Below, piece by piece: positions 50,448 to 58,822 of a DNA stretch of 64,000 bases (its first letter is position 1; the number at the start of each line of letters is the position of its first letter). Source of the DNA: Nocardia altamirensis NBRC 108246 (GTDB lineage: Bacteria > Actinomycetota > Actinomycetes > Mycobacteriales > Mycobacteriaceae); NCBI RefSeq assembly GCF_001612685.1, contig NZ_BDAY01000014.1, positions 145,196-209,195 on the forward strand. Direction: 5' to 3'. The position numbers were made by a program, and so were the translations under genes. Under the pieces are notes generated by a model. That model worked only from the letters and a program-made list of their open reading frames with translations. It was not told the DNA's origin and searched no databases.

Positions 50448-51004
50448 AGGGGCAAGAGTCGCCCGCTCCATACCCGCCCGACGATCCCGTGCTGGCGGTA
50501 GCACTGGCGATGTTCATCCAGGACGGGTGGATCGACGTGCGCAAGTTGGGCACGGAGGCCGGCGTGAGTCGCGCGACGCTGTACCGGCGCTACGTCGATC
50601 GCGACCGCATTCTCGGTGAAGTGGTGTGGTCACAAGCCAGCGCCGACCTGGTCGCTTTGCGCGCCCGCTACCGAGGCAAAGGTGCGGACGGCATCGCGCA
50701 GACGGTCGACGGGTTGCTGCGGCTCAGCGCCGAACGCTCCTCGATGCGAACGTTTCTCACCGAACACACCGACGTCGCATTGCGGGTGCTGACCTCTCAG
50801 CACGGCGTGGTGCAGCGGCGGTTCATCGGCAGCGTTGCCGAGTGGATCACCGAGGAGATCGGCGCGCCTGCCGATATCGACACCGAAACCCTGGCCTACG
50901 CCGTCGTGCGTCTCGGCGAATCTTTCTATTACCGCGAATACATCACCGGCGAATCGGGCGGCCTCGACGCCGCCGCCGTCATCATCGGCAGGTTGCTGCG
51001 TTAG
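50441..51004 (+). CDS. TetR-family regulator with QsdR-type C-terminal domain
   Basis: 187 residues from ATG 50441 (GTG 50438 possible). No Shine-Dalgarno sequence precedes it, so the mRNA may be leaderless. HTH: VRKLGTEAGVSRATLYRRYV; the C-terminal domain includes FLTEHTDVALRVLTSQHGVV and LAYAVVRLGESFYYREYITG, diagnostic of QsdR. In Rhodococcus, QsdR represses a lactonase used to degrade gamma-lactones and quorum signals. Here its sites flank HD-domain genes instead. Confidence 0.88.
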   Translation: MFQGQESPAPYPPDDPVLAVALAMFIQDGWIDVRKLGTEAGVSRATLYRRYVDRDRILGEVVWSQASADLVALRARYRGKGADGIAQTVDGLLRLSAERSSMRTFLTEHTDVALRVLTSQHGVVQRRFIGSVAEWITEEIGAPADIDTETLAYAVVRLGESFYYREYITGESGGLDAAAVIIGRLLR

Positions 51005-51063
51005 CGGTGGGTCGGCCGATCTCGTTCACCGGCAAGGCCTGACGCGGTGGGGCACGGCGTTTG

Positions 51064-51452
51064 TCAGTTCCCCCAGCGGCCGTGGTTGATGGTGGCGCGT
51101 TCCATCCAGGCCAGATGATCGGGAGAGAGTCGACGTTCGCTCGCGAGCACCGCGGCCGACGAGAACGGCGGCGCCTTGTCCGGGTAGGCGTCGGCCTGCC
51201 CGACTATGGCGTTCACCAGCGAGGTCACCATGGCATGCCGTGGATAGGCTTCGTGAATCGCTCCGGCTCGTAATCTTCGCCAGGTTTCGCCTGGATATGG
51301 TCGGCGAACAGGCGCGCGAACAAGTAGCTGCGGACGCTGTGATTGGCGATCGCGCGCGACTCTTCGAGCACCGCAAGCGCGTGGCATTGCTTAGCCACTC
51401 TGGTGTCCGGAAGTGCCGGAAGTGTCAGCAGTGGCGTTGTCGCGACAGTCAT
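51064..51452 (-). pseudogene. HD-domain protein remnant with internal deletion and frameshift
   Basis: From ATG 51452 (AGGAG upstream) the frame gives 75 residues, MTVATTPLLTLPALPDTRVA to PGEDYEPERFTKPIHGMPW, then stops at 51225. The start resembles the HD-domain family (LEESRAIANHSVRSYLFARLF), but the His-Asp core is absent. The typical C-terminal end of that family (IHEAYPRHAMVTSLVNAIVG, ending WMERATINHGRWGN) is read in another frame at about 51245-51064. This fits a deletion of roughly 90 residues plus a frameshift. Two intact operators remain upstream. Confidence 0.75.
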
Positions 51453-51492
51453 TGCGAACTCCTCTTCATGGGGCCGTACCCACACTCTGCGT

Positions 51493-51549
51493 GAGACATT
51501 CAATAAGTAGTGTCTCACTACGCGCGAGACACTACTCCTGCTGTGTCTC
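51493..51549. promoter_or_regulatory. Two QsdR-type operators upstream of the HD-domain pseudogene
   Basis: Perfect GAGACA-N12-TGTCTC palindromes at 51493-51516 and 51526-51549, 33 bases apart start to start, 41 bases upstream of the pseudogene start. The remaining non-coding stretch 51550-51827 contains the upstream region of the amidase gene and no gene. Confidence 0.8.
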
Positions 51550-51827
51550 GCTGACAAGCGGTCTGTGTATCGAACAGCGCGAGTGCTGGAAGTGCGGTGG
51601 CAGGCCTCGGCGTTTCGGTCGACGTCATCCGGGTGTGGGTGCACTACTCTGTGTTCGCTGCGCGGCTGCCGCGCGACGTCTGATTCCCCTTGAACACGCT
51701 GCGTTTGCGATAACGGTTGAATAACTGATGTTGCTATGCTGGTGCTCGCGTTGCGAGAGTGAACCACTGGGTTTGGTGTTACTAATGGGAAGGGAGGGGT
51801 GTCCTGTCCCCGGGGCACCGACCGAAC

Positions 51828-53300
51828 ATGAAGCCAAGCATCGTCAAGGCGGGACTCTGTTCCGCCGTCACGGCCGCGGTCACAGTGACGCTGACCGGGC
51901 TGGTCCCGGCCACCGCCCTGGCCGGTCCGGCCTTCCCGCAGATGGCGACCAAGCTCGCCGGCAAGACCGTGTTCCTCGATCCGGGCCACCAGGGATCCGG
52001 GCACAGCCAAGACGTGGCCAAGCAGGTCAGCGACGGCCGCGGCGGCATGAAGGACTGCCAGACCACCGGCATGACCACGGTGCACGGCGTCCCCGAACAC
52101 ACCATCAACTGGAATGTGGCCCAGCTCGTGCAGACCGCGCTGGAGAGTCTCGGCGCCAAGGTCGTGCTCAGCCGCCCGGACGATCAGGGCTGGGGCGGCT
52201 GCATCGACGAGCGGGCCAGGGCGGCCAACCAGTCCGGCGCGGACGTCGCCGTCAGCATCCACGCCGACAGCGCCCCCGCCGACCAGCGTGGCTTCCACTT
52301 GATCGTGCCCGAGCTGCCGATCCCCGATGCGACGATCGATAAGGTCCAGTCGGGTGCGGGCCGCGCCGCCTCGATCGCGGTGCGCGACGCGTATCTGCAG
52401 GCCGGATTCCTCCCGGCGAAGTATGCGAGCCAGGACGGCCTGCAGCCGCGCAGCGACATCGCCGGGCCTGCGCTCACCGCAGTGCCGGATGTGTTCATCG
52501 AGATGGGCAACGGCGCGAACGCCGAGGATGCCGCGTTGCTGGAGGGCCAGGAAGGCCAGCTCAGGCACGCCATCGCCATCACAACCGGACTGGCGAGCTA
52601 TCTGCTCGGCGATCAGTCGGCGAACGCGGGCGCCGCGGCAGGCCAGCCTGCGGCAGGTCCGCAGCCGGTGCCCGCTCCGCTCGAACCGCAGTCCGGCTCG
52701 GCGGCGGAGCCGCAGCCCGCGCCGAAGCCGGTGCACGAGCCACAGGACGGGCTTGTGCCGCAGCCACATCCGGCCTCGACCGAGCCGCCGGCGGGCATGG
52801 CGCCCCAGCCGCAGGCCGTGCCCGCGCCGGAGACGACGTTCGCGCAGCAGGCCGGGCTGACACCGCAGCCGGGCACGGCGCCGCAGACAGGGTTCGCGCC
52901 GCAAGCGCAGGCGGCACCTCCGCTGCAGACCGCGCCGGGCACGTTGCCGTGGCCGGGCACCCCGGAGACCCAGACCTCGCCGGGCACCTCGCCGTGGCCC
53001 GCCACCCCAGGTACTCAGACCTCGCCGGGCACCTCGCCGTGGCCTGCCACGCCGGGCGCTCAGACGTCGCCGGGCACCTCGCCGTGGCCCGCCACGCCAG
53101 GCACCCAGGCGTCGCCGGGAACAAAGACGTCCCCCGAGTCCCAGACCGAAATGATGGCCATCCGCTCGATCGTCGACATGGCCCTGACCATGCTCGTGCC
53201 CATGGCCAAGGCGCTCGGCATGGACAACAACATGGTCACCATGGAGATGATCAACCTCGCCTACACGCTGGCGGCGAAGTTCATCGCGCCTGCCAAATAG
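51828..53300 (+). CDS. Secreted N-acetylmuramoyl-L-alanine amidase (Amidase_3, Ami1-like) with repetitive C-terminus
   Basis: 490 residues. Signal peptide PSIVKAGLCSAVTAAVTVTL, cleavage after ALAGP. Amidase_3 domain about 44-260 with zinc ligands and catalytic acid in order: His54 (DPGHQG), Glu90 (VPEHTINW), His145 (SIHADS) and Glu225 (VFIEMGNG), the spacing seen in M. tuberculosis Ami1 (Rv3717). It cleaves the lactyl-L-alanine bond of peptidoglycan. Residues 265-440 are Pro/Gln-rich with four 15-residue repeats, then a short helical tail (MAIRSIVDMALTMLVPMAKA). Ami1 lacks such an extension; it may locate the enzyme in the wall. Confidence 0.9.
   Translation: MKPSIVKAGLCSAVTAAVTVTLTGLVPATALAGPAFPQMATKLAGKTVFLDPGHQGSGHSQDVAKQVSDGRGGMKDCQTTGMTTVHGVPEHTINWNVAQLVQTALESLGAKVVLSRPDDQGWGGCIDERARAANQSGADVAVSIHADSAPADQRGFHLIVPELPIPDATIDKVQSGAGRAASIAVRDAYLQAGFLPAKYASQDGLQPRSDIAGPALTAVPDVFIEMGNGANAEDAALLEGQEGQLRHAIAITTGLASYLLGDQSANAGAAAGQPAAGPQPVPAPLEPQSGSAAEPQPAPKPVHEPQDGLVPQPHPASTEPPAGMAPQPQAVPAPETTFAQQAGLTPQPGTAPQTGFAPQAQAAPPLQTAPGTLPWPGTPETQTSPGTSPWPATPGTQTSPGTSPWPATPGAQTSPGTSPWPATPGTQASPGTKTSPESQTEMMAIRSIVDMALTMLVPMAKALGMDNNMVTMEMINLAYTLAAKFIAPAK
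52935..53114 (+). repeat. Four in-frame 45-bp tandem repeats in the amidase gene
   Basis: The unit encodes PGTSPWPATPG(T/A)QTS, with small changes in the first copy. Being exact multiples of three, changes in copy number keep the frame, so this site may vary between strains. Confidence 0.85.
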
Positions 53301-53317
53301 CGGGCACCGACCCACCG

Positions 53318-53343
53318 AGCGCCGCCCGCTCGCGGGCGGCGTT
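53318..53343 (+). terminator. Hairpin terminator after the amidase gene
   Basis: GCGCCGCCCGC and GCGGGCGGCGT (one G-T pair) form an 11-12-bp stem with a two-base loop, 18 bases past the stop. Confidence 0.65.
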
Positions 53344-53386
53344 CGGCCTTTCCTGAGGAGTTGCGCCGCCAAGTAGGGTGGTCCGC

Positions 53387-54418
53387 GTGGCTGACCGGAT
53401 TCCTGTCGTGATCGTCGCGGGTTTTCTCGGTTCCGGGAAAACAACGCTGCTCAACCACCTGCTGCGCAACAGCCGCGGCACCCGGATCGGCGTGGTCGTC
53501 AACGACTTCGGCGCGATCAACATCGACTCGATGCTCGTCGCCGGGCAGGTCGACGCGATGGTCTCGCTCGGCAACGGCTGCGTCTGCTGCGCGGTCGACG
53601 TCAGCGAATTGGACGATCTGTTCACCAGGCTCGCGCAGCCGCGCGCCAAGATCGACGTGATCGTGGTCGAGGCAAGCGGCCTTGCCGAGCCGCGCAACCT
53701 GATCCGGATGGTGGTCGGCAGCGACAACCCGCGCATCCGCTACGGCGGCCTGGTCGAGGTGGTCGACGCCGAGCAGTTCCCGGCGAGCAGCGTGCGCCAC
53801 CCGGAGCTGACCACGCATCTGCGGCTGGCCGATCTGGTGGTGGTGAACAAGGCCGATCGGGTGCCTGCCGCGCAGTTGAGTCAACTGCGGCACAGTATTT
53901 CGGATCTCATCGGGCAGGTCCCTGTCTATGCGACCACCAACGGCAGGCTGGAGCCAGGCCTGCTCTTCGACGAGCCGTTGCGCGAATCACCGCGGGTCGC
54001 TGAGCAATTGAGCTTCGACGAGCTGCTCGATCACCACGATCACGACCACACCGAGCATCGGCATCTGCACGATGACTACCTCAGCGTCTCCTTCACCAGC
54101 GACCAGGAACTCGACCCGCGCCGGTTGATCGGCTTCCTGGAGGACCCGCCGCCTGGCCTGTTCCGCGCGAAGGGCTTTGCCGCGTTCGCCGTCGCGGACG
54201 AACGGCGCAAGTTCGTGCTGCACCTGGTCGGCCGCCACCTGGTGTTCGAACCGCAGCCGTGGGCGCGCGGCGAATCCCGCACCACGCAGCTGGTGCTGAT
54301 CGGCGCGGGTATGGACGCCGAGGTGGCGCGGAAACGCTTGCACGACACCGTGCACACCGACGCCGATCCGCTCGAGCCGTCCTCGCTCCTCGGCGTCTGG
54401 CGTTACACGCCGCACTGA
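53387..54418 (+). CDS. CobW/COG0523-family GTP-dependent metallochaperone
   Basis: 343 residues from GTG 53387 (GTG 53378 possible). Walker A GFLGSGKTT, metal-binding GNGCVCCAV (CxCC), G3 VVEASGLAEP and NKAD base-recognition motif. Between the two domains is a His/Asp-rich stretch (HHDHDHTEHRHLHDD) typical of zinc or cobalt chaperones. The C-terminal domain ends LLGVWRYTPH. The family delivers metal to enzymes in a GTP-dependent way. Which metal is served cannot be told. Confidence 0.9.
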   Translation: MADRIPVVIVAGFLGSGKTTLLNHLLRNSRGTRIGVVVNDFGAINIDSMLVAGQVDAMVSLGNGCVCCAVDVSELDDLFTRLAQPRAKIDVIVVEASGLAEPRNLIRMVVGSDNPRIRYGGLVEVVDAEQFPASSVRHPELTTHLRLADLVVVNKADRVPAAQLSQLRHSISDLIGQVPVYATTNGRLEPGLLFDEPLRESPRVAEQLSFDELLDHHDHDHTEHRHLHDDYLSVSFTSDQELDPRRLIGFLEDPPPGLFRAKGFAAFAVADERRKFVLHLVGRHLVFEPQPWARGESRTTQLVLIGAGMDAEVARKRLHDTVHTDADPLEPSSLLGVWRYTPH

Positions 54419-54654
54419 GGGGCACGGCAGGGTAGGCCAGTTGGCGCGGTCGGTGATGCCGATCGGCGAGATTGGCGCGTTCGGCTACGACATGGCGCGT
54501 TCGGTGCTAGCGGCGGCGCCGAGCGGACAGGAGACTGTCCTGGTGCCGCTCTCTCGGCACGTGCGCACCGGAGCGAACATGCCGCGCGCCGTGCCTGTTC
54601 GGTGCACCGATCCACGAAGGAAGCAATTCGTTCTGCGACCGATGGGAGTTTTCC

Positions 54655-54846
54655 GTGTCAGAGTCTTTGGAGAGCGCCACCGCGTACGTGATCGCAGTGC
54701 TCGAGGCCAAAGGCACGGCCACGCGCTACGACTTCGACGTGCCAGGCATCGTCGCCGAATCACACGCGATCGCCAACGGCTGGAATTTTCGTGCCATCGA
54801 GGACGCCACGTTCTGGGGGATCGTGGCGCGCTTCCTCAAGGACTGA
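54655..54846 (+). CDS. Conserved small actinobacterial protein
   Basis: 63 residues from GTG 54655, with GGGAG upstream. MSESLESATAYVIAVLEAKG then TATRYDFDVPGIVAESHAIA and FWGIVARFLKD, a composition like small proteins found widely in Nocardia and related genera. No motif tells its function. The 236 bases upstream of it hold no other gene. Confidence 0.65.
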   Translation: MSESLESATAYVIAVLEAKGTATRYDFDVPGIVAESHAIANGWNFRAIEDATFWGIVARFLKD

Positions 54847-54864
54847 CGCGCAGACCGGGGGCGT

Positions 54865-55872
54865 TCAGTCGAACCGAGCCGACAGCCGCCCGTGTGCCGT
54901 GACCGACCACCGCCGCGCCGCCCGCCGCATCGAGCCCGCATCGGAGTAGCCGAGGAGTTCGGCCTGGCGTGACCTGCTCACCGGACCGCCTGCGGTGACC
55001 TTGTCGAGGCGTGCCGTGCGCGCGCGATCCAATTCCTGCCGCCACGTGGTGCCCGCCTCCATCAGCCTGCGCTGCAGCGTGCGGGGACTGGTGGCCAGCC
55101 TGCGCGCCACCCGGTCGAGCGAGACGTCGCCCGTGTCCAGCGCCTCGGCCAGCGCCGCGGCGACCCGCGACGGCCAGGCGGAGGACAGCGGCGGCGGTGG
55201 CGGCAGTGCCTCGGCAAGCGGGCGCAGCACCGCGGCGAGCACCGGATCGCTGGTGGTGAGCGGCAACTCCATGTCGCTGGCGCGGAAGACCATCGCATCC
55301 ACCGGCGCGCCGAATTCGATGGCCGTGGTGCCGAACACCTCGATGAACGCGCTCGTGGTGGTCGGCGCCTGCTGGCGCAGGGACACCCGCAACGGCGCCA
55401 CCGGCTCGCGCACCACCCGCCTGGCCCGGCTGAGCACCGCGGCCAGGCCCCACAGCTGGGTGAGGTCACGACCGCGGCCCTCGCCCTTGATCATGTCCAG
55501 ATAGAGGGTCACCTCCCCCTCGTTCTCGGCGACCAGGTCGAAACGATGGTTGGTGGTGACCGCGGTGACGTACGGCCCGCAGGTCGCCAGGCCTGCACCG
55601 AGCGTCGGCGCGGTGGAGAACAGGTAGTCGTAGAGGCCGAGGCTGGGCAGTTGATAGCGGCGGGCCACGTTCAGTGACACGTTCGGATCGCCGAGCGCGT
55701 GTTCCCCGAGCTCCCACAGCCGGGAGAAGGTCTGGCTCGGCAGGTGTACGTCGTCACCGGCCATCGTCCACTCGGGCAGCCCGGTCTCGCGGATCAGCCG
55801 CTCGCGATCGAGGCCGGCCGCGCTGAGCTGTGAGATGACGAATCGGTGCAGCAAAACTTGATCGGTGCCCAT
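54865..55872 (-). CDS. AraC-family transcriptional regulator (OruR/ArgR-type N-domain)
   Basis: 335 residues from ATG 55872. The N-terminal ligand-binding domain (about 15-200) matches the OruR/Arabinose_bd group: LLHRFVISQLSAAGLDRERL, LGDPNVSLNVARRYQLPSLG. The C-terminal HTH_18 region has VARRLATSPRTLQRRLMEAG and AELLGYSDAGSMRRAARRWS. It should respond to a small metabolite. No target is obvious; the molybdenum-cofactor genes lie 87 bases upstream of its start but on the same strand. Confidence 0.88.
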   Translation of the reverse strand: MGTDQVLLHRFVISQLSAAGLDRERLIRETGLPEWTMAGDDVHLPSQTFSRLWELGEHALGDPNVSLNVARRYQLPSLGLYDYLFSTAPTLGAGLATCGPYVTAVTTNHRFDLVAENEGEVTLYLDMIKGEGRGRDLTQLWGLAAVLSRARRVVREPVAPLRVSLRQQAPTTTSAFIEVFGTTAIEFGAPVDAMVFRASDMELPLTTSDPVLAAVLRPLAEALPPPPPLSSAWPSRVAAALAEALDTGDVSLDRVARRLATSPRTLQRRLMEAGTTWRQELDRARTARLDKVTAGGPVSRSRQAELLGYSDAGSMRRAARRWSVTAHGRLSARFD

Positions 55873-55959
55873 CGCGTCCTCCCGTGTTCCGGCGAACTGC
55901 GTGTCCGGTCACGCTACGCCGGGGTATTCATTCGTCATAGGATTTACGTCACGCCTCAA

Positions 55960-56394
55960 CTACCCGCAGGCATTGACCCATTCCGATAATCCGTCGGCGA
56001 AGAGCTGACGTTTCCAGATCGGCACCTCGTGCTTGATCCGGTCCACCAACTCGGCGCACACGGTGAAGGCCTCCGCCCGGTGCGCGGCCGCGACCGCGAC
56101 GACGATCGCGCAGTCGCCGATGGTCAGCGCGCCCACGCGATGCACGGCGGCGACGGGCACACCAGCGGAGTCGGCCAGCTCGGCGCAGACCTGATGCAGG
56201 AAGCGTTCGGCCTGCGGGTGCGCCGAGTATTCCAGTGCCGAAACCGGTTGTCCGCCATCGTGATCGCGGACCTTGCCGGTGAACACCACGACCGCGCCGT
56301 AGTGCGCCCCTGCCACCGCGGCCTCGACCTCGGCGGCGTCGAGCGGCTGGTCGCTGATGCGGGCGAGCCGGACGGTGGGTTCAGTTGTCGTCAT
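55960..56394 (-). CDS. moaE: Molybdopterin synthase large subunit MoaE
   Basis: 144 residues; its start overlaps the moaC-moaB stop by 14 bases. Motifs: VVVFTGKVRDHDGG, ALEYSAHPQAE, HRVGALTIGDCAIVVAVAAA, HRAEAFTVCAELVDRIKHEV and WKRQLF, which includes the Lys of the MoaE active site. With MoaD it inserts the dithiolene sulfurs into cyclic pyranopterin monophosphate. Last gene of moeA, moaC-moaB, moaE. Confidence 0.95.
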   Translation of the reverse strand: MTTTEPTVRLARISDQPLDAAEVEAAVAGAHYGAVVVFTGKVRDHDGGQPVSALEYSAHPQAERFLHQVCAELADSAGVPVAAVHRVGALTIGDCAIVVAVAAAHRAEAFTVCAELVDRIKHEVPIWKRQLFADGLSEWVNACG

Positions 56395-57403
56395 GGTTGC
56401 CGCCTCCGGCTACTTGCGCGAGCAGATGATCGAGCAGCGGCTCCAGCACCGCGATGCCGTCCTTGACGCCGCCGGGGGAGCCGGGCAGGTTCACCACCAC
56501 TGTCCGGCCTGCCAGCCCGGCTACGCCGCGGCTCAGTGCGGCCAGCGGGAACTTCGCGGTGCCGCGCTGGCGAATCGCCTCGGCGACGCCGGGCAGTTCG
56601 CGGTCGAGCGCGGCGAGGGTGGCCTCCGGGGTGGCGTCGGTGGGGGAGGCGCCGGTGCCGCCGGTGCTGATCACCAGTGATGGCGCGAAGCGTAGTGCGT
56701 CGGCCAGTCCGACGGCGATCTCGGCGTCCGCGTAGACCAGCGGGCCACGCACCGAAAAGCCGAGACCGGCAAGCCATTCGGTGAGGACCGGGCCGGTGGT
56801 GTCGACTCGGGTACCAGCGGCCGCGCCGGTCGAGGCGACGAGGACGACCGCGGATCGTGCATCGCCTGCGGACTGATCGGCTTCGGCAACCGCGGATTCC
56901 GTTGCAGGAGACGCCGAATGCTCATGCTCCCGCTCGGGCCGCTGCCAATGTCCGTGCTTTCCGCCCTCTTTCGTGAGCAGCCGCACCCCGGTGAGCTCGG
57001 CCGCGGGATCGACCGCCTTCACCATGTCGTGCAAGGTCAGCCCGGCCACCGCGACGGCGGTCAGCGCTTCCATCTCGACGCCGGTCGGCCCCTTGGTTTT
57101 CGCGGTCGCCTCGATGGTGATGGCGGTGTCGGTGAAGCCGAACTCGACCTTGACCGAGGACAGCGCCAGCTGATGGCACAGCGGGATCAGCTCCGAGGTC
57201 TTCTTCGCCCCGGCGATGCCGGCGATCCGCGCGGTGGACAGCACGTCGGCCTTCGGCAGGTCGTCGGCCCGCACCAGCGCCACCACCTCGGCGGTGGTGC
57301 GCAGCTCACCGGCGGCCACCGCGATCCGGGTGGTGTCGGCCTTGGCGCTCACATCGACCATGCGAGCCCGGCCCTCGCCGTCCACATGGGACAACCCACT
57401 CAT
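56381..57403 (-). CDS. moaC: Fused MoaC-MoaB/Mog protein
   Basis: 340 residues. Residues 1-155 are MoaC (ARMVDVSAKADTTRIAVAAG, LIPLCHQLALSSVKVEFGF, TKGPTGVEMEALTAVAVAGL), which forms cyclic pyranopterin monophosphate. A linker of about 30 residues (HWQRPEREHEHSASP...) follows, then a MoaB/Mog domain at about 185-340 (SLVISTGGTGASPTDATPEA and VVNLPGSPGGVKDGIAVL) that adenylylates molybdopterin. In many organisms these are separate genes. The fusion joins an early and a late step of cofactor synthesis. Confidence 0.92.
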   Translation of the reverse strand: MSGLSHVDGEGRARMVDVSAKADTTRIAVAAGELRTTAEVVALVRADDLPKADVLSTARIAGIAGAKKTSELIPLCHQLALSSVKVEFGFTDTAITIEATAKTKGPTGVEMEALTAVAVAGLTLHDMVKAVDPAAELTGVRLLTKEGGKHGHWQRPEREHEHSASPATESAVAEADQSAGDARSAVVLVASTGAAAGTRVDTTGPVLTEWLAGLGFSVRGPLVYADAEIAVGLADALRFAPSLVISTGGTGASPTDATPEATLAALDRELPGVAEAIRQRGTAKFPLAALSRGVAGLAGRTVVVNLPGSPGGVKDGIAVLEPLLDHLLAQVAGGGNHDDN

Positions 57404-57434
57404 CTACTGCTCCTAGCCGATTCAGCCGCACGCA

Positions 57435-58682
57435 TCACAGTGCCCACACTCGCACAACCGCCCCGACGGGCAGCGAGGTGACCTCGGCGGGGATATCGAT
57501 CAGCACGTCCGCCCACGCCATGCTCGCGACGAGATGCGAACCGGGCCCGGACACCACCTCCACCGCCTCCGGATGCCGGTGCAGCGCACGCAGATCGGCG
57601 GATGTTGCGCGAATCAGCTTGCCGCGCAGGAACTGCCGCTTGCCCTGCGGCGACCGCGCCACCTCGTTGCGCAGCGGCAACTCGTAGCTCTCGACGGCGG
57701 GCAGCCCGGCCAGGCGGCGCAGCATCGGCCGGGCGAACACCTCGAACGACACCATCGTGCTGACCGGATTGCCGGGGAAACTGAGGACAGGGACACCGTC
57801 GACCACGGTCAGACCCTGCGGCCCGCCTGGTTGCACGGCGACCGAGCCGAACTGTCCGCCGAGCGGCTCGAGCACGTCCTTGACCACTTCGAAGTCGCCC
57901 TTGGACACCCCGCCCGAGGTGAACACGACATCGGCGGACCCGGTCGCGGCCGCGAGCAGCGTGCGGAACTCGGCGGGGTCGTCGGTGCTGTGCGCGACCG
58001 AGACCACGCTGATCCCGTTCGCGGCGAGCGCGGCGGCAAGGGCGATCCCGTTCGAGTTGTAGATCTGGCCGGGGCGCAGCGTGCTGCCCGCCGCGACGAG
58101 TTCGTCGCCGGTCGTGATGACCGCGGCCCGCACCGCGCGGAACACCGGAACGTCCGGCAGTCCGACCGCCGCGAGCGCCGCGATGTGCCGGGGCGCGAGC
58201 GTGGTGCCCGCGCGGGCAAGCAGGTCGCCAGCGTGCACGTCGGTGCCCGGTTCGCGGACGAATTCGCCTGCGCTGCGGCCACGTTCGATGGTGATCGTGC
58301 CCACGCCTGCTTGCACGTCCTCCACCGGAACCACGCAGTCCGCGCCGGGCGGAATCGGCGCGCCCGTCATCACCTTCATTGCGGCGCCGGGCGGCAACGG
58401 TGTTTGTCCGGCCTGGCCCGCGGCGACGACACCGGCCAGCGGCAGCGTCACCGGCGCCACCACGACCGAGCTGGCCCGCACCGCGTATCCGTCCATCGCC
58501 GAATTGCGGAACACCGGCAGGTCGACCGGCGCGCGGACGTCGTCGGCCAGCTGGCGCCCCACTGCGAGCGGCACCGCGACACGCTCGACCGGACGCGCGG
58601 CCAGCGGCCGCAACAGCTGTTCGATGCTGTCGCGGTAGTCGTCGACGGGCCTGGCCGAAACGCTGGCGGGCCGAGGGTTCAT
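57435..58682 (-). CDS. moeA: Molybdopterin molybdenumtransferase MoeA
   Basis: 415 residues from ATG 58682. Domains: FRNSAMDGYAVRA near the N-terminus, KVMTGAPIPPGADCVVPVED, ITTGDELVAAG, FTSGGVSKGDFEVVKDVLEP and VLSFPGNPVSTMVSFEVFAR. MoeA inserts molybdate into adenylylated molybdopterin. First gene of the minus-strand part of the locus, divergent from moaA with a shared 139-base region. Confidence 0.94.
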   Translation of the reverse strand: MNPRPASVSARPVDDYRDSIEQLLRPLAARPVERVAVPLAVGRQLADDVRAPVDLPVFRNSAMDGYAVRASSVVVAPVTLPLAGVVAAGQAGQTPLPPGAAMKVMTGAPIPPGADCVVPVEDVQAGVGTITIERGRSAGEFVREPGTDVHAGDLLARAGTTLAPRHIAALAAVGLPDVPVFRAVRAAVITTGDELVAAGSTLRPGQIYNSNGIALAAALAANGISVVSVAHSTDDPAEFRTLLAAATGSADVVFTSGGVSKGDFEVVKDVLEPLGGQFGSVAVQPGGPQGLTVVDGVPVLSFPGNPVSTMVSFEVFARPMLRRLAGLPAVESYELPLRNEVARSPQGKRQFLRGKLIRATSADLRALHRHPEAVEVVSGPGSHLVASMAWADVLIDIPAEVTSLPVGAVVRVWAL

Positions 58683-58787
58683 GCCAGCCAGCCTAGTGGG
58701 CGCCCGCCGGTAGCCATCGCCCGTCGGACTTGTGTGAAGCTCAGAATCCAGGCGGGCACCCGGGAGCGGATTCCGTACCTTCTGCGG

Positions 58788-58822
58788 CTGACCACACCCG
58801 GCCGGAGGTCATAATGGACAGG
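58788..58822 (+). promoter_or_regulatory. moaA promoter, probably giving a leaderless mRNA
   Basis: CATAAT at 58810-58815 fits a -10 box, and CTGACC at 58788-58793 with 16 bases between fits a weak -35. Transcription would start at or next to the GTG at 58822, and no Shine-Dalgarno sequence is present, so a leaderless moaA mRNA is likely. Confidence 0.5.

Noticed and set aside
58683..58821. Molybdenum-cofactor riboswitch between moeA and moaA
   Set aside because: The 139 bases are too short for the known Moco RNA element on either side, and a likely leaderless moaA promoter occupies the 3' part.
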